Under the pieces are notes generated by a model. The model was not told the DNA's origin, searched no databases, and saw only the letters and a list, made by a program, of their open reading frames with translations. From Pedobacter polysacchareus (GTDB lineage: Bacteria; Bacteroidota; Bacteroidia; Sphingobacteriales; Sphingobacteriaceae), in the NCBI RefSeq assembly GCF_019802255.1, contig NZ_JAHYSS010000002.1, positions 186,001 to 250,000 of the forward strand: a DNA stretch of 64,000 bases, in the 5' to 3' direction. This document shows, in pieces, positions 10,383 to 21,015 of this stretch (position 1 is the stretch's first letter; each line of letters opens with the position of its first letter). The position numbers and the translations under genes were made by a program.

Positions 10383-10415
10383 TCATGAGACCTGCTGAAA
10401 ACGGCAGGCTCATGA
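10383..10415 (-). other. Intercistronic stem-loop after susD
   Basis: TCATGAG and CCTGC at 10383-10395 (with one bulged A) pair with GCAGG-CTCATGA at 10404-10415, giving a 12-bp stem with an eight-base loop. There is no proper T-run on the minus strand, so it is more likely a partial terminator or an RNA-processing/stabilising hairpin that lets susCD be expressed above the enzyme genes downstream (inference). Confidence 0.55.
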
Positions 10416-10436
10416 TTTATAGGGGAAATGTTATTT

Positions 10437-12215
10437 TTAAAGCAGTGGGTCGAACGTTCCGTTGTTCCAGCCCATAGTTTGCTCTAACAAGGCATTTTGT
10501 TCAAGGTGTTTTTTAGGAAGCGCAAAGAAGTAATAATTATCCTTTACATTCCATTTGTTTTTGTCATCAATAAGTTTGACTACCGTTACAAAATAATTGA
10601 AATACTCAAGGGTATTCATATTTGTATTTCCGTTCTGACAAATCAGTGGAATGAGTGTTTCCCTGGTCATGGTTTTATAGGTATCGGTTCTATTCACCAC
10701 GATCATTTTACGTTGATAATTTGTAAATTCAGGAGTACTGAAAAGCATCCGTCGCCGCAAATCCCAGAAGCGTTTACCTTCATAAGCCAGTTCAATGCGT
10801 TTTTCAAATAGTACAGCATCAACAAGTTCTTTTTGTGTCATACCGGCCTTCAACCCATAAAGATTATCCGCATTAGGTGTAATTCCTGCCCGTTGGCGGA
10901 TATCTTTCAATATTTGATATACCTCGCCATCTTTTCCGCCCACTTCAGCTGCACATTCAGCTAGGTTAAGCATCACTTCTGCATAGCGTATTTCAACTAA
11001 GTCCAAACCAGAATTCGAAGCTTCAAATTTGTCCCATTGAGGTTGAACAAATTTACGTGAATAAAACCCCGTTGCAGTAGGATTTGCGCCGCCAAGCTCA
11101 CCACCTTGATAAGTGAATTGACGTTTTTCTGGCCATACATTGCCATTTAATTCATAAAGCATACCGTTGGTTACAATAGTTTCGTAGAAACGTGGATCAC
11201 GATTTAACCAAAATAGTCCGGTTTGATCTTTAGCTTCCGCATTAAAAGCTTTCTTAACACCGCCAATTACAACGCCTGGGGCTGTTCCGTCGGCCATGGG
11301 AAATGCCATCACCATATCAAGACTTGGCTGATGTCCACCAGATGCACCTTGTGAATATTCCAATGGTCTAAGCCCAGCTTGAAACTTAGATGTGCGGGCA
11401 GGGTATAAAAAACGGGAAGCAAACACCACTTCTTTTGAAATTTCAACAGACCAGGTATCGCCAAACTTTGCATTCAATCCATACCCATCCTTCAAAAGCT
11501 GATCTCTTGCTGACAGGTTAGCATCATATGCGGTTTTCCAGCGGGCAGGATCATTGTTGCGGTTAAACTGTTTACTCGCATAGTACATCAACACTCGTCC
11601 TTTTAGGGCCATAGCTGCACCTTTGGTGATGCGACCAAAGTCGGCCGCTATGGTATACTTGCCAGGAAGATACCCAGCTGCAACATCCAGGTCTTTCACA
11701 ATTTGTGCAATGCATTCAGAGGTTTTGTTACGTGGTATCATTGCTTCTGCTCTTGCCTGTGGAGTCAAAACCAGCGGCATACCACCATATCTCTTTACCA
11801 TATCGAAATAGGAAAATGCACGTAAAAATAATGCTTGACCTTTAATTAGCTCTCGTTTGGCCTGATCTAAAGTTCCCCCATCAATACTACTCAATAGCGT
11901 ATTCACTTTATATAAATCCGCATAATGATCTGAAATAATGTCCGATGTAGGGCCATCCCCACCTTCGGAAGTTACTTGTCCGTACAGAAATACGTCCCCC
12001 TGTCTGGTTTCGTCAGTATAGGCAGAAAAAAGATCGTCCCATGAAGGCAGAGTCTCCAGGTAACATCTGTCTAAGAATGCTGTTGCCAGAATCGGGTTTT
12101 TCCATGTTTCTTCAGCAGTAACAGCAGTCGGATCTTCCTTGTCCAGTACTTTTTTACAGCTGGATAGCATTGCGGCAGCAAGCAAGCTAACTGCCAAAAT
12201 ATATTTTGATTTCAT
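10437..12215 (-). CDS. SusD/RagB-family outer-membrane glycan-binding lipoprotein
   Basis: This 592-residue lipoprotein sits on the cell surface, caps the partner SusC channel and binds the oligosaccharide. The lipobox LLAAAMLSSC puts the acylated cysteine at about residue 20. SusD features follow: ETWKNPILATAFLDRCY, ALFLRAFSYFDMVKRYGGMPLV, the helical TPR-like repeats, and a C-terminal VEIRYAEVMLNLAECAAEVG followed by KRIELAYEGKRFWDLRR. It lies 18 bases after susC in the same operon. The ligand is unknown, although the enzymes downstream suggest a galactose-containing polysaccharide. Confidence 0.95.
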   Translation of the reverse strand: MKSKYILAVSLLAAAMLSSCKKVLDKEDPTAVTAEETWKNPILATAFLDRCYLETLPSWDDLFSAYTDETRQGDVFLYGQVTSEGGDGPTSDIISDHYADLYKVNTLLSSIDGGTLDQAKRELIKGQALFLRAFSYFDMVKRYGGMPLVLTPQARAEAMIPRNKTSECIAQIVKDLDVAAGYLPGKYTIAADFGRITKGAAMALKGRVLMYYASKQFNRNNDPARWKTAYDANLSARDQLLKDGYGLNAKFGDTWSVEISKEVVFASRFLYPARTSKFQAGLRPLEYSQGASGGHQPSLDMVMAFPMADGTAPGVVIGGVKKAFNAEAKDQTGLFWLNRDPRFYETIVTNGMLYELNGNVWPEKRQFTYQGGELGGANPTATGFYSRKFVQPQWDKFEASNSGLDLVEIRYAEVMLNLAECAAEVGGKDGEVYQILKDIRQRAGITPNADNLYGLKAGMTQKELVDAVLFEKRIELAYEGKRFWDLRRRMLFSTPEFTNYQRKMIVVNRTDTYKTMTRETLIPLICQNGNTNMNTLEYFNYFVTVVKLIDDKNKWNVKDNYYFFALPKKHLEQNALLEQTMGWNNGTFDPLL

Positions 12216-12233
12216 CGTATTAATTTTTTAAGA

Positions 12234-15200
12234 TCAGAAAGTAACATTTACACCAAGTGAGTAGTTTTTCATAATCGGGTAGGAGGCAACATTGTAAAGT
12301 TCAGGGTCATTCCATTTTAAATGATTCTGTAGAAGAAACAGATTTGTACCATTAACAAATAGCTTCACTTTGTTTAATCCTATAAATTTTGTGGCAGATG
12401 TAGGGATGTCATAAGTCAGCATTATATTCTTACAGCGTATAAATGAGGCATCGTATACCCAGAAAGTCGAAAGTTCAGTGTTTTTATTGTTCATACCACT
12501 TGGCATAGTCGCGTTTGGATTTTCAGGAGTCCAGTGGTCAGCTCTGAATTGGAAGGTACTATTCCAGTCTTTTACCAATGAGCCTCGTTCTGAGATGATC
12601 TTCTCATATCCCGCCAAACCCTGGAACAATACGTCCAGCCCAAAACCTTTCCATTTAGCGCTTAAAGACAAACCATAACTGATTGGAGGTACTGTCTGCT
12701 TTCTGATGACAACTTTGTCGTCCACTGTAATCGTCCCATCTGGCGTATCGGAATTCGGGCCACGAACATCTTTGTACATGATCATACCTAAAACTGGTTT
12801 TTGTCCCAATACCGACATATTAGGGTTGTCGGTCAAGATTTTATCCAATTGTTCCTGGGTACGGATGATTCCTACAGATTCATATCCCCATTCGCGATTT
12901 ATTGTTTGGCCAATTTCAGATAAATATGTACGCTGGTTGGCTGCTTCATCTCTTTTTAACCATTGACTTTTAGCATAACTGAAATTACCACTTACAGAAA
13001 AAAAGAAGTCTTTCCCGATGTTATCATGATAACCAAGTTCAAATTCAAACCCCCGTGCATCAATGACAGAATAGTTTTCTTTTGGTAAACTAGCTCCAAA
13101 GGATGTGGGTACACTTGCACTTCTTGTATCCAAAATATCATAGGTGTGTCTGAAGAAATACTCAGCGGTAAAATCAACTTTATTGTTGAACATACGACTG
13201 TCAAAACCAAGATTATAAGAAGTAGATTTTTCCCAGGTCAGGTCTGGGTTTGGCAATACACCTGGTATCAGGCCGTAATTTTGTGCTTCAAATACAGCAC
13301 CTGTAGTTACATTGTATTTTGGCATCCAATCCCATCCACCTACAGCGTCATTTCCCAGTGTGGCAACCGAGGCCCGTAATTTCAGGTCATTAACGAATTT
13401 GATGTTGTTACTGAAAAAATCTTCACTGGAGATGCGCCAACCTGCAGATACAGAAGGGAAGAATCCCCAGCGTTTATTTGGCGCAAATTTGGTAGAGCCA
13501 TCTATTCGAAAAGCACCTTCTAAAAGATACTTACTGTCATACGCATAATTTAAACGCCCCACATAGGACAGACGTCCCTCTTCACCAAGTCCCCCAGCGC
13601 CAACAATGGATTGCGATGCATCCGGACTTGCCGCAAAAAACTCGGGCATACTCCATAGAATTAAATTGTTTCTTCGGGCATCAAAGGTTTCGTTTTCTCC
13701 TTCGGATTGCTCGTATACGAATAGGGCACTAATATCATGTTTACGTATAGTTTTCTCATAAGTTGCATAAAGGTTTAGCTGATAATCCTGATCCAGTCTG
13801 TTTTCTTTTCTAATGTAGTTTTCAAGTGCGTGGGTATAAGTGCCAATCACTTGGTTACTAGGGTCAATATAGTGACCATTTGTTCCTGCAGCTTTAAAAT
13901 TGTACATGTCATAAGGTAGAGATACGATCTTAATTAAACGATTGTCTATACTGCGGTTGTATTGAAGTTTCAATTTCAAACCATCCAAATAAGGCACTTT
14001 ATATTCTGCATATGCATTGGCATTTACATTCTGCCACTTTTTGGTATTGCTGCCATGCTGCTCGCTGATTAAAGCTAAAGGGTTTTGTTCCTGGCCATTG
14101 TGTTGCACAAATTTGCCGTCAATAATCCCCGGATTCATTTTGGAACGCCATAGGAAGCCTAAATACAAGTTGTCCATGGCATCCCGATCACCATCTGAAG
14201 GCCAGAATGGCTTCCGGTCTCTACGGCTATCGGTACTTAAGTTCAATCCTAAAATCAGGTTTTTTGTGACATTCACGTCAACATTTGTCCGGAAGTTATA
14301 CTTGCTGAATTTTAGGTTCTCAAAAGAACCTGTCGCATTATAAAGTGAACCTCCAATAAAGTAACGTACCTTATCTGATCCTCCTGATACATTTAAGGCA
14401 TGACGCGTAGTGAAAGGTGTTTTCCAGGCGGCATCGATATAGCTATAATTGTAGTTTTTAAAGTGCTCCAATTCATCGTCGGTATACCATTTGGGCGTTG
14501 TTCTTGGATCTACACCTCCATTGATCTGGAAATTAATCATATTATAATCATTAAGGTATATGGCCTGTTCATACGATGTTAAGGTTTTTGGAATCATCGT
14601 TGGATCTTCAATACCCACCGTACCTGAATAAGTTACAATGGGTGCTGAATGACTGCCTTTTCTGGTAGTGATCAATACCACACCATTGGCCGCTCTGGAG
14701 CCGTATACTGCCGCAGAAGCACCATCTTTCAGAACAGATACATTGGAAACCTCACTTGGATCAAGCGCGTCAAAAGCCCCTTTGTCACGAACAGCACCAT
14801 CAATTACATACAAAGGTTCAGAATTGTTAATGGTTCCTTTTGCCCGGATGTTTAAAGAGCTGCCAGATCCTGGTTTACCTGTTGTTGTGGCAATTTGTAC
14901 CCCACTTAAGCGTCCGGCTAATATATTGGCCAAACTAGGTGTAGGGATATCGGCAATGGCTTTAACATCTACACTGCTGATACTACCTGTTACGCTACCT
15001 TTCTTCTGTGTGCCGTAGCCCACAACAATCACTTCGTTAAGTCCCTCACTATTATCTGAGAGTGTTACTTTCATTTTTTCGCCTGATGCCGGCAGATCAA
15101 CATCTTTAAAACCTATAAAACTAAAGTGAAGTATACTCCCGTTTGGGCATTGGATAGTGAAGTAACCTTTTGAATCGGTAACTGTACCTTTTTTAGTCCC

Positions 15201-15365
15201 TTTTACGCTAACAGATACTCCGGGTAACGGATGATTGGTCTGATCAACTACAGAGCCTGTTGTTGTGAGGGTTTGGGCTGATAAATTCTGGTTCAAAAAG
15301 AGTACTAATAGAACCGGAAGCAATCGCCGGAGTGGCGATCTAAAATTGCGTTCATTCCTTTTCAT
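12234..15365 (-). CDS. SusC/RagA-family TonB-dependent outer-membrane transporter
   Basis: This 1043-residue TonB-linked receptor imports oligosaccharides across the outer membrane. After a signal peptide (to about residue 30, ending LSAQ) comes a carboxypeptidase-D-like domain (GSVVDQTNHPLPGVSVSVKG, then GYFTI). The SusC signature NEVIVVGYGTQKKGSVTGSI follows, then the plug domain (SGSSLNIRAKG, EPLYVIDGAVRD, AAVYGSRAANGVVLITTRKG) and a 22-strand barrel ending in the aromatic-terminated NYSLGVNVTF. It is the first structural gene of the operon; the 153 bp gap to the sensor gene upstream should hold its promoter, but I see no consensus match there. It is probably induced by the hybrid sensor. 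Confidence 0.96.
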   Translation of the reverse strand: MKRNERNFRSPLRRLLPVLLVLFLNQNLSAQTLTTTGSVVDQTNHPLPGVSVSVKGTKKGTVTDSKGYFTIQCPNGSILHFSFIGFKDVDLPASGEKMKVTLSDNSEGLNEVIVVGYGTQKKGSVTGSISSVDVKAIADIPTPSLANILAGRLSGVQIATTTGKPGSGSSLNIRAKGTINNSEPLYVIDGAVRDKGAFDALDPSEVSNVSVLKDGASAAVYGSRAANGVVLITTRKGSHSAPIVTYSGTVGIEDPTMIPKTLTSYEQAIYLNDYNMINFQINGGVDPRTTPKWYTDDELEHFKNYNYSYIDAAWKTPFTTRHALNVSGGSDKVRYFIGGSLYNATGSFENLKFSKYNFRTNVDVNVTKNLILGLNLSTDSRRDRKPFWPSDGDRDAMDNLYLGFLWRSKMNPGIIDGKFVQHNGQEQNPLALISEQHGSNTKKWQNVNANAYAEYKVPYLDGLKLKLQYNRSIDNRLIKIVSLPYDMYNFKAAGTNGHYIDPSNQVIGTYTHALENYIRKENRLDQDYQLNLYATYEKTIRKHDISALFVYEQSEGENETFDARRNNLILWSMPEFFAASPDASQSIVGAGGLGEEGRLSYVGRLNYAYDSKYLLEGAFRIDGSTKFAPNKRWGFFPSVSAGWRISSEDFFSNNIKFVNDLKLRASVATLGNDAVGGWDWMPKYNVTTGAVFEAQNYGLIPGVLPNPDLTWEKSTSYNLGFDSRMFNNKVDFTAEYFFRHTYDILDTRSASVPTSFGASLPKENYSVIDARGFEFELGYHDNIGKDFFFSVSGNFSYAKSQWLKRDEAANQRTYLSEIGQTINREWGYESVGIIRTQEQLDKILTDNPNMSVLGQKPVLGMIMYKDVRGPNSDTPDGTITVDDKVVIRKQTVPPISYGLSLSAKWKGFGLDVLFQGLAGYEKIISERGSLVKDWNSTFQFRADHWTPENPNATMPSGMNNKNTELSTFWVYDASFIRCKNIMLTYDIPTSATKFIGLNKVKLFVNGTNLFLLQNHLKWNDPELYNVASYPIMKNYSLGVNVTF

Positions 15366-15518
15366 TTAATTTGGTTTTGTATTTGGTTAAAGATTTAGTT
15401 GGATTCTAAACCTGTATACAAATGAAAAAAATAAATGAAATCTAGGTTTGAAATATCATCTCAAAAGCTTTAAATAATGTTTCAACTAGGAGAATAATGG
15501 CTTGTTCTGTTTGAATGA

Positions 15519-18500
15519 CTACTTATTTCTGTGTTTTTGAATAAATTCAGATGGAGTAGATCCATACAAAGTTTTAAAACTTGTGGTAAAATAAGTATGG
15601 CTGTTGAACCCGACATGGTTGGATATTTCAGAAACAGTCATATCCGATTCAGCTAATAATTTAGCCGCGATTTCTAATCGCTTGTTTCTAATAAATTCGG
15701 TAGGGGAAAGCTCAGTAATTGCTTTTAACTTTCTATATAAATTTGCCCGACTTATGCCGATTTCTGTACTGAGCAGATCAATACTTAACTCGGAATTGGA
15801 GATGTTCTTTTCAATTACCTCAAAAAACTTCTGGGTAAAACGGTCGTCTCTCGATACGATTTCTATACCTAATGAATCAGTAGAGAAGCGTTTCCCGTAA
15901 ATCTTTTTTAATCTTTCGCTTGAATCGAGTAGATTTACTATTCTATAAATCAAAACATCTACGTTAAGTGGTTTTACTATATAATCGTCAGCACCCGCAG
16001 AAAAGCCTTCTTTAAGGTGTACAACCATTGACCTGGCTGTGATGATGATCACGGGTATATGACCAATAAGTAAGTCTTTTTTAATATTAGCACAAAGTTG
16101 GATTCCATCCATTTTTGGCATCATCACATCACTTATAATTAAATCCGGATACTTTTCTATGGCAATGTTGAATGCATCCAGGCCGTTATCAGCTTCAATA
16201 ATAAAGAAATATGGTTCTAGCCGTTCCTTTACATAGTTTCTAACCTCATCATTGTCCTCTACAAGTAAAACTGTATGTTTTTTTTCAATATTTAGTACTT
16301 CCACAGCACCCGATGGAAATAGTACATCTGTTATTTTAGAATCACTTGTATCTACCTCAACAATGTCGTTGTTGTATATGGATTTGTTAATAGGGATGAC
16401 AACTTTAAATATGGTGCCATTAGGATGATTGTTTTCGACCCATATGGTGCCATGGTGTAGCTGTATCACTGATTTTGTAAGACTTAATCCTATTCCAGTT
16501 CCTATTGTTTCTGACTTGTTTTTTTCTTCAATTTGATAAAATGGGGTAAATATGTTGTTAATTTCATTTACTGGTATGCCTTTACCTGTATCAGATACTG
16601 AAAGACAAATGTATTTGATTTCTGAAGGCCCATCTTTTAACTCATTTAATTGTTCCTGTTTTAGGTCGGATAATTTTATCTGTTTAATTGATAGGACTAT
16701 TTCTCCGTTTTCTTGAGTGTATTTAAAAGCATTGGATAAGAGGTTAAAAACAACTTTTTCGAATAATGATTTGTCGAACCAGGCTTCAATAGGATGCTCT
16801 TCTTTTAAGAAGCTAAACTTAATATGCTTATTAATGGCAATTTGATTAAATGCAATGTATATCTCTTCGGCAAAAGTACCGATGTCATCTTTGGATATTT
16901 TTAACCGCATTTTTCCTGACTGGCTTTTCCTGATATCCATGATCTGATTCACAAGTAGTAGCAATCGATGGGCATTGGTAGAAATGAGTTCAAGCTTGTT
17001 TTTAATGTTTTTTGAAAGATCAGCGATGTTTAACAATTCCTGAAGAGGGGCTATAATCAGCGTTAAAGGCGTGCGCAGTTCATGAGAGAAATTAGTAAAC
17101 ATCCGGATTTTAGTCTGATGAAACTCTTCAAGTTGTTGTTGTTCCAGTTGTTTGAATTTTAGCTCCTGCTCCAGTCTTTGCTTAGTGCTTACATAATAAA
17201 TGATCAGCCCGAAAACAGAGATGAAAATGAAGGTGTAAAATAGATATGCATACCATGTTTTCCATATAGGAGGCGAAATCACGATTTTTATCGTTCTGGG
17301 TTCATTATTCCAAATGCCATCATTGTTCGATGCTTTAATCTCAAATGTGTATGTTCCGGGACTTAAATTTGTATAAAAGACTTCCTTTCTATTGCCAACA
17401 AAATTCCATTCTTTATCATGCCCAACCAATCTGTAGGCATATTGGTTTTGATCGGGAAAGATGTAATTTAAAGCACAGTAGCCAATAGATAAGTTGTTTT
17501 GATTGTATGTTAACCTGATTTCTTCTGAATCATCTATTACAGATTTAAGTATATCAGATTTAACAGGTTCAATAAGTTGGTTATTTATAGTGAGGTGCGT
17601 AAATACAATAGGGGGTATAAAGGTGTTGGATTGTAAATCTTTTGGATCGAAGGTTACAAATCCGTTGTTTCCGCTAAAGCAAATATTTCCCTCAGGTAAC
17701 CGTGTGCCGCTATTTGGGGAGAACTCCTGAATCCCTATTCCTCCAAATTGATTGTAATTACTGATCTTACCTTCGGATGGTTTGTATTTTGATATGGCGT
17801 TGCTGGTACTTATCCATAATTGCTGTGTGTTATCCTCAACGATTGCACAAACATCATCATTAATTAAGCCTTGTTTTGTGGTAATGTTTTTTACTAATCC
17901 GCGTTGCTCCTCGTAAAGGAATATGCCCCCTCCAAATGTTCCTACCCATATCCTTTTATTGGAGTCCCGAAAAATACAAGTAATGTAATCTGCTGGAAGT
18001 TTATGCGTACCACTTTCTTCAAGACTGTACTTTTCTAAAGTCTTACGTGCCACATCATATTTCCATAGGCCGTAACTACGTGTACCAATAAGAAACACAC
18101 CTTTGCGGATTTCCATGATACAGCGACTACTCGGTATTTTTAGTTTATCATTTTTTCCTGCTAAGTCAAATTCACTTTGGATTTGTTTGTCTTTAGATAT
18201 TTTGAATACCCCAGCTTTCGGGGCAGAGGTGGTTCCCCATAAATTTCCTTCATTATCTTTATAGAATGAATAGATGGATACTTGTTTTGGAAGTGTAAAG
18301 AAGTGTGTTGATTTTTTTGTTTGAGTATTGAATTGATAAATTCCTCCTTTATTGGTTCCGCACCATAAAGTTTCACCATCCAACATAACGGATTTAATGA
18401 TGTTCTGATTATATAATAACTGCTGGGTATTTTGAACAGGATAGGATTTGTAGTTATTGCTTTTTAAATTGTATTCGAGTAAACCACTGCCTTCCGTAGC

Positions 18501-19616
18501 TATATATAATTCGCTGGGAGCCTTATATACTGTTGATCCAAATACACCAAACATATGATTTAGAATGTTTGCCCGATCATGAAATTTGAAACGGTTATTG
18601 TATTTGCTAAAGTAATTGACACCACCAGAATAACTTCCAACCCAAACAGTACCAGAATTGTCGGTAAATAAGGAATAGATTGAAAAGTGGGACAAATAAC
18701 CCTCTTGGACATTAACATTAGCGTGTTTTACCATAGCGTAGCTATTTATATCAACCGCATATAAGCCATCAAATGTCCCAACAAACAAAGTTCCGTTATG
18801 TTCTGTAAAACAGCGGATGTAATTAGTGGGTAATTTGCTGTTTTTCTTATAATAGGAGAGTACGGTGTTGTCTTGTAGATTTATTTTGGCTACCCCACTC
18901 AATGTATAACCTATCCAGAGCTGATGCTTGGAATCTTCGTAAACTGCAGATACATTATTATCTTTTATAGCGCTATCTATGATGTTGTTATTGAAGTGTT
19001 TTAGTACTTTAAGGTTAAAATCACAAACAATAAAACCTTTGCTTGCGGTTCCAATAATCAGTTTATGATCATAGGTTTCGTATATAGTATTAATAGATTC
19101 ACCTTTAAGAAGTCCGTTGATATCTTCTGTTTTGAACCTGTTTTCAGCTTCTATGTATCTACAGAGTCCTTTTGAGGTCCCAACCCATAGACGTTTTTTA
19201 GAATCTACGGTTAATGAACGGACACTGTTTTGCACTAACTCGTTTTTACTGTTTAAAAAGGTGGTGTTTTGGTTTGTTCTGAGATTAATTTTATTCAAAC
19301 CTTTAATGGTTCCCACCCATAAGAAACCATTTTTATCTTCTACTAAAGCAGAGATGTGACTATCGGTTAGACTTGTAGAGTCCGCGGGATTGTGTTTGTA
19401 AACAGTGAAATTTGCGCCGTCATACCGATTTAGTCCGTTACGCGTACCAAACCACATGAATCCTTTAGAGTCCTGTATTATTTTTACGACAGAGATTTGC
19501 GATAGACCGTCTTTCAGACTTAAATTTGAAAAGTAATACTGGTCGTTGGATTGCGCAAAGCAAATCCCCACTAAGCATGTGAGGAGTAAAAAAGAAAAGA
19601 GTAATGCTTTCTTCAA
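15519..19616 (-). CDS. Hybrid two-component system sensor/regulator (HTCS)
   Basis: This 1365-residue one-protein two-component system senses a glycan breakdown product in the periplasm and switches on the adjacent susCD operon. In order: a signal peptide, about 14 Reg_prop propeller blades (repeats such as GFMWFGTRNGLNRYDG and GFLWVGTIKGLNKI) to about residue 690, a Y_Y_Y domain (YRLVGHDKEW, SPGTYTFEIKASN), and a membrane helix near 800. Then come the histidine kinase H-box FSHELRTPLT near 845, an N-box NLLSNAFKYT with G-box GTGIGLSLT, a receiver with the phospho-Asp in DVMMPKMDG near 1164, and an AraC-type helix-turn-helix at the C-terminus (VGFNSHTYFTTSFK). All key residues are present. 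Confidence 0.96.
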   Translation of the reverse strand: MKKALLFSFLLLTCLVGICFAQSNDQYYFSNLSLKDGLSQISVVKIIQDSKGFMWFGTRNGLNRYDGANFTVYKHNPADSTSLTDSHISALVEDKNGFLWVGTIKGLNKINLRTNQNTTFLNSKNELVQNSVRSLTVDSKKRLWVGTSKGLCRYIEAENRFKTEDINGLLKGESINTIYETYDHKLIIGTASKGFIVCDFNLKVLKHFNNNIIDSAIKDNNVSAVYEDSKHQLWIGYTLSGVAKINLQDNTVLSYYKKNSKLPTNYIRCFTEHNGTLFVGTFDGLYAVDINSYAMVKHANVNVQEGYLSHFSIYSLFTDNSGTVWVGSYSGGVNYFSKYNNRFKFHDRANILNHMFGVFGSTVYKAPSELYIATEGSGLLEYNLKSNNYKSYPVQNTQQLLYNQNIIKSVMLDGETLWCGTNKGGIYQFNTQTKKSTHFFTLPKQVSIYSFYKDNEGNLWGTTSAPKAGVFKISKDKQIQSEFDLAGKNDKLKIPSSRCIMEIRKGVFLIGTRSYGLWKYDVARKTLEKYSLEESGTHKLPADYITCIFRDSNKRIWVGTFGGGIFLYEEQRGLVKNITTKQGLINDDVCAIVEDNTQQLWISTSNAISKYKPSEGKISNYNQFGGIGIQEFSPNSGTRLPEGNICFSGNNGFVTFDPKDLQSNTFIPPIVFTHLTINNQLIEPVKSDILKSVIDDSEEIRLTYNQNNLSIGYCALNYIFPDQNQYAYRLVGHDKEWNFVGNRKEVFYTNLSPGTYTFEIKASNNDGIWNNEPRTIKIVISPPIWKTWYAYLFYTFIFISVFGLIIYYVSTKQRLEQELKFKQLEQQQLEEFHQTKIRMFTNFSHELRTPLTLIIAPLQELLNIADLSKNIKNKLELISTNAHRLLLLVNQIMDIRKSQSGKMRLKISKDDIGTFAEEIYIAFNQIAINKHIKFSFLKEEHPIEAWFDKSLFEKVVFNLLSNAFKYTQENGEIVLSIKQIKLSDLKQEQLNELKDGPSEIKYICLSVSDTGKGIPVNEINNIFTPFYQIEEKNKSETIGTGIGLSLTKSVIQLHHGTIWVENNHPNGTIFKVVIPINKSIYNNDIVEVDTSDSKITDVLFPSGAVEVLNIEKKHTVLLVEDNDEVRNYVKERLEPYFFIIEADNGLDAFNIAIEKYPDLIISDVMMPKMDGIQLCANIKKDLLIGHIPVIIITARSMVVHLKEGFSAGADDYIVKPLNVDVLIYRIVNLLDSSERLKKIYGKRFSTDSLGIEIVSRDDRFTQKFFEVIEKNISNSELSIDLLSTEIGISRANLYRKLKAITELSPTEFIRNKRLEIAAKLLAESDMTVSEISNHVGFNSHTYFTTSFKTLYGSTPSEFIQKHRNK

Positions 19617-19722
19617 TTTGTATGATCAGTATTTGGTTGCTGGTAATTTGGTTGCTGGCATCAGGTATTAAATTAGCACTAATTTATGCAAAAAATACCA
19701 AATGATATTTCATGCAAATTAG

Positions 19723-20898
19723 TTAAAGCCCAAGATAGGAGGATGGTGATTTACCCGTATGCTTTACAAAAGCTCTGAAAAATGTACTCCGCGAAGTAAA
19801 CCCCGCCTTCCATGCTATTCCTTCTAATGACAAATACCTCCATTCTTCTGTTTCGAACTGCGATTTTACATATTCAATACGGTGATGGTTGATGAAGTTT
19901 GAAAAATTCATATTGAATTCTTTATTGATGAGGCAGGAAAGATGGTTCACTGGTATGTCCGTATGCTCCGCAAGGTTTTTAATCGTATAACCTTTGTTTA
20001 AATAAGGTCGTTCAGTTAACAATACTTTATCCAGTTTTGCCAAATAGGCTTCACGTTTATTTCCATCGTACAATACCAGCTGTACATCAGGTTCAGGAGG
20101 TAATTCCAGTATGGTGTCATCCCTAATCAATAATGCAGTAGGTGGTGGCAGGATATTTTTAAACCCGTACAATATGCCGGGATGAAACAGTAACATTAAA
20201 CTGGTAATGAGCAAATGAAGTGAAATAAGCCAATTGGTTATGTTTTGCGCATTCTCCAGTTCACTAACCCTTACCAGAACGATCACAAAATAGGTGCAAA
20301 CAATTAATAGTGTGTACAATCGTAGCCAGCGAATCATATAAGCATCCTCCTTTTTTAATTGCGGCTTAGCTTGTCGGATAAAATTTGAGATCAGCTTCCA
20401 TTGATACAAAACATATACAAGGGTACTGCCCAGGCCAATAAATATGTGAGTCCTGATATTTAATATACCTCCTTTCAGATAATCAATATCTGCGCCATGG
20501 GCAATAAAATATTTGATGTCCCTGATCTTTACATCAACTGGCTGAAAGTAATAGGGGATGTATTCGCACACTAAAACAGCTACGGGGATAAAGTGTAGCC
20601 AGTCATACCGCAAAAAATGGGTCTCGTTTCGTATGGTGGCTCTCACATATAAATAAGAGGTTGGTGCCACAAGGTAAAGTGTGGGCATTTCAAACCTGAA
20701 TATCCAGGGGACGGCAAATATTAGCCCCGACTGCCGGAGCGCAATTACAAAGCAAACCAGCGCATAGCAAAGCATTGAAACGCCAAGTAAATGTTTGTGA
20801 TGCGAATTCTTCCATGAAAAAAATACCAGTAAAATGCCAATTAACAAACCCAGTGCTGCAGATAAAAAGATAAAGTACGTTTGAGGATTTTGTTCCAT
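19723..20898 (-). CDS. Membrane-anchored AraC-type transcriptional regulator
   Basis: This 391-residue protein combines about seven N-terminal hydrophobic segments (for example FLSAALGLLIGILLVFF and LIVCTYFVIVLVRV) with a C-terminal AraC-family DNA-binding domain (KNLAEHTDIPVNHLSCLINKEF, then GIAWKAGFTSRSTFFRAFVK). Such 7TM-helix-turn-helix proteins are frequent in Sphingobacteria, but their signals are largely unknown. It lies directly upstream of the hybrid sensor on the same strand with a 106 bp gap, so it may be a second input to the polysaccharide locus, or an independent gene. Confidence 0.85.
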   Translation of the reverse strand: MEQNPQTYFIFLSAALGLLIGILLVFFSWKNSHHKHLLGVSMLCYALVCFVIALRQSGLIFAVPWIFRFEMPTLYLVAPTSYLYVRATIRNETHFLRYDWLHFIPVAVLVCEYIPYYFQPVDVKIRDIKYFIAHGADIDYLKGGILNIRTHIFIGLGSTLVYVLYQWKLISNFIRQAKPQLKKEDAYMIRWLRLYTLLIVCTYFVIVLVRVSELENAQNITNWLISLHLLITSLMLLFHPGILYGFKNILPPPTALLIRDDTILELPPEPDVQLVLYDGNKREAYLAKLDKVLLTERPYLNKGYTIKNLAEHTDIPVNHLSCLINKEFNMNFSNFINHHRIEYVKSQFETEEWRYLSLEGIAWKAGFTSRSTFFRAFVKHTGKSPSSYLGL

Positions 20899-21015
20899 GA
20901 GCGATGATTTTTGACAAGAGTTCCGTTAGCACAAATAAAACAAAACCAGGTATTCCATTTATAAACTAAATGAGTATTGTGTTTTAACAACTTGGCCTGA
21001 TTAAGCGGCAAAACT

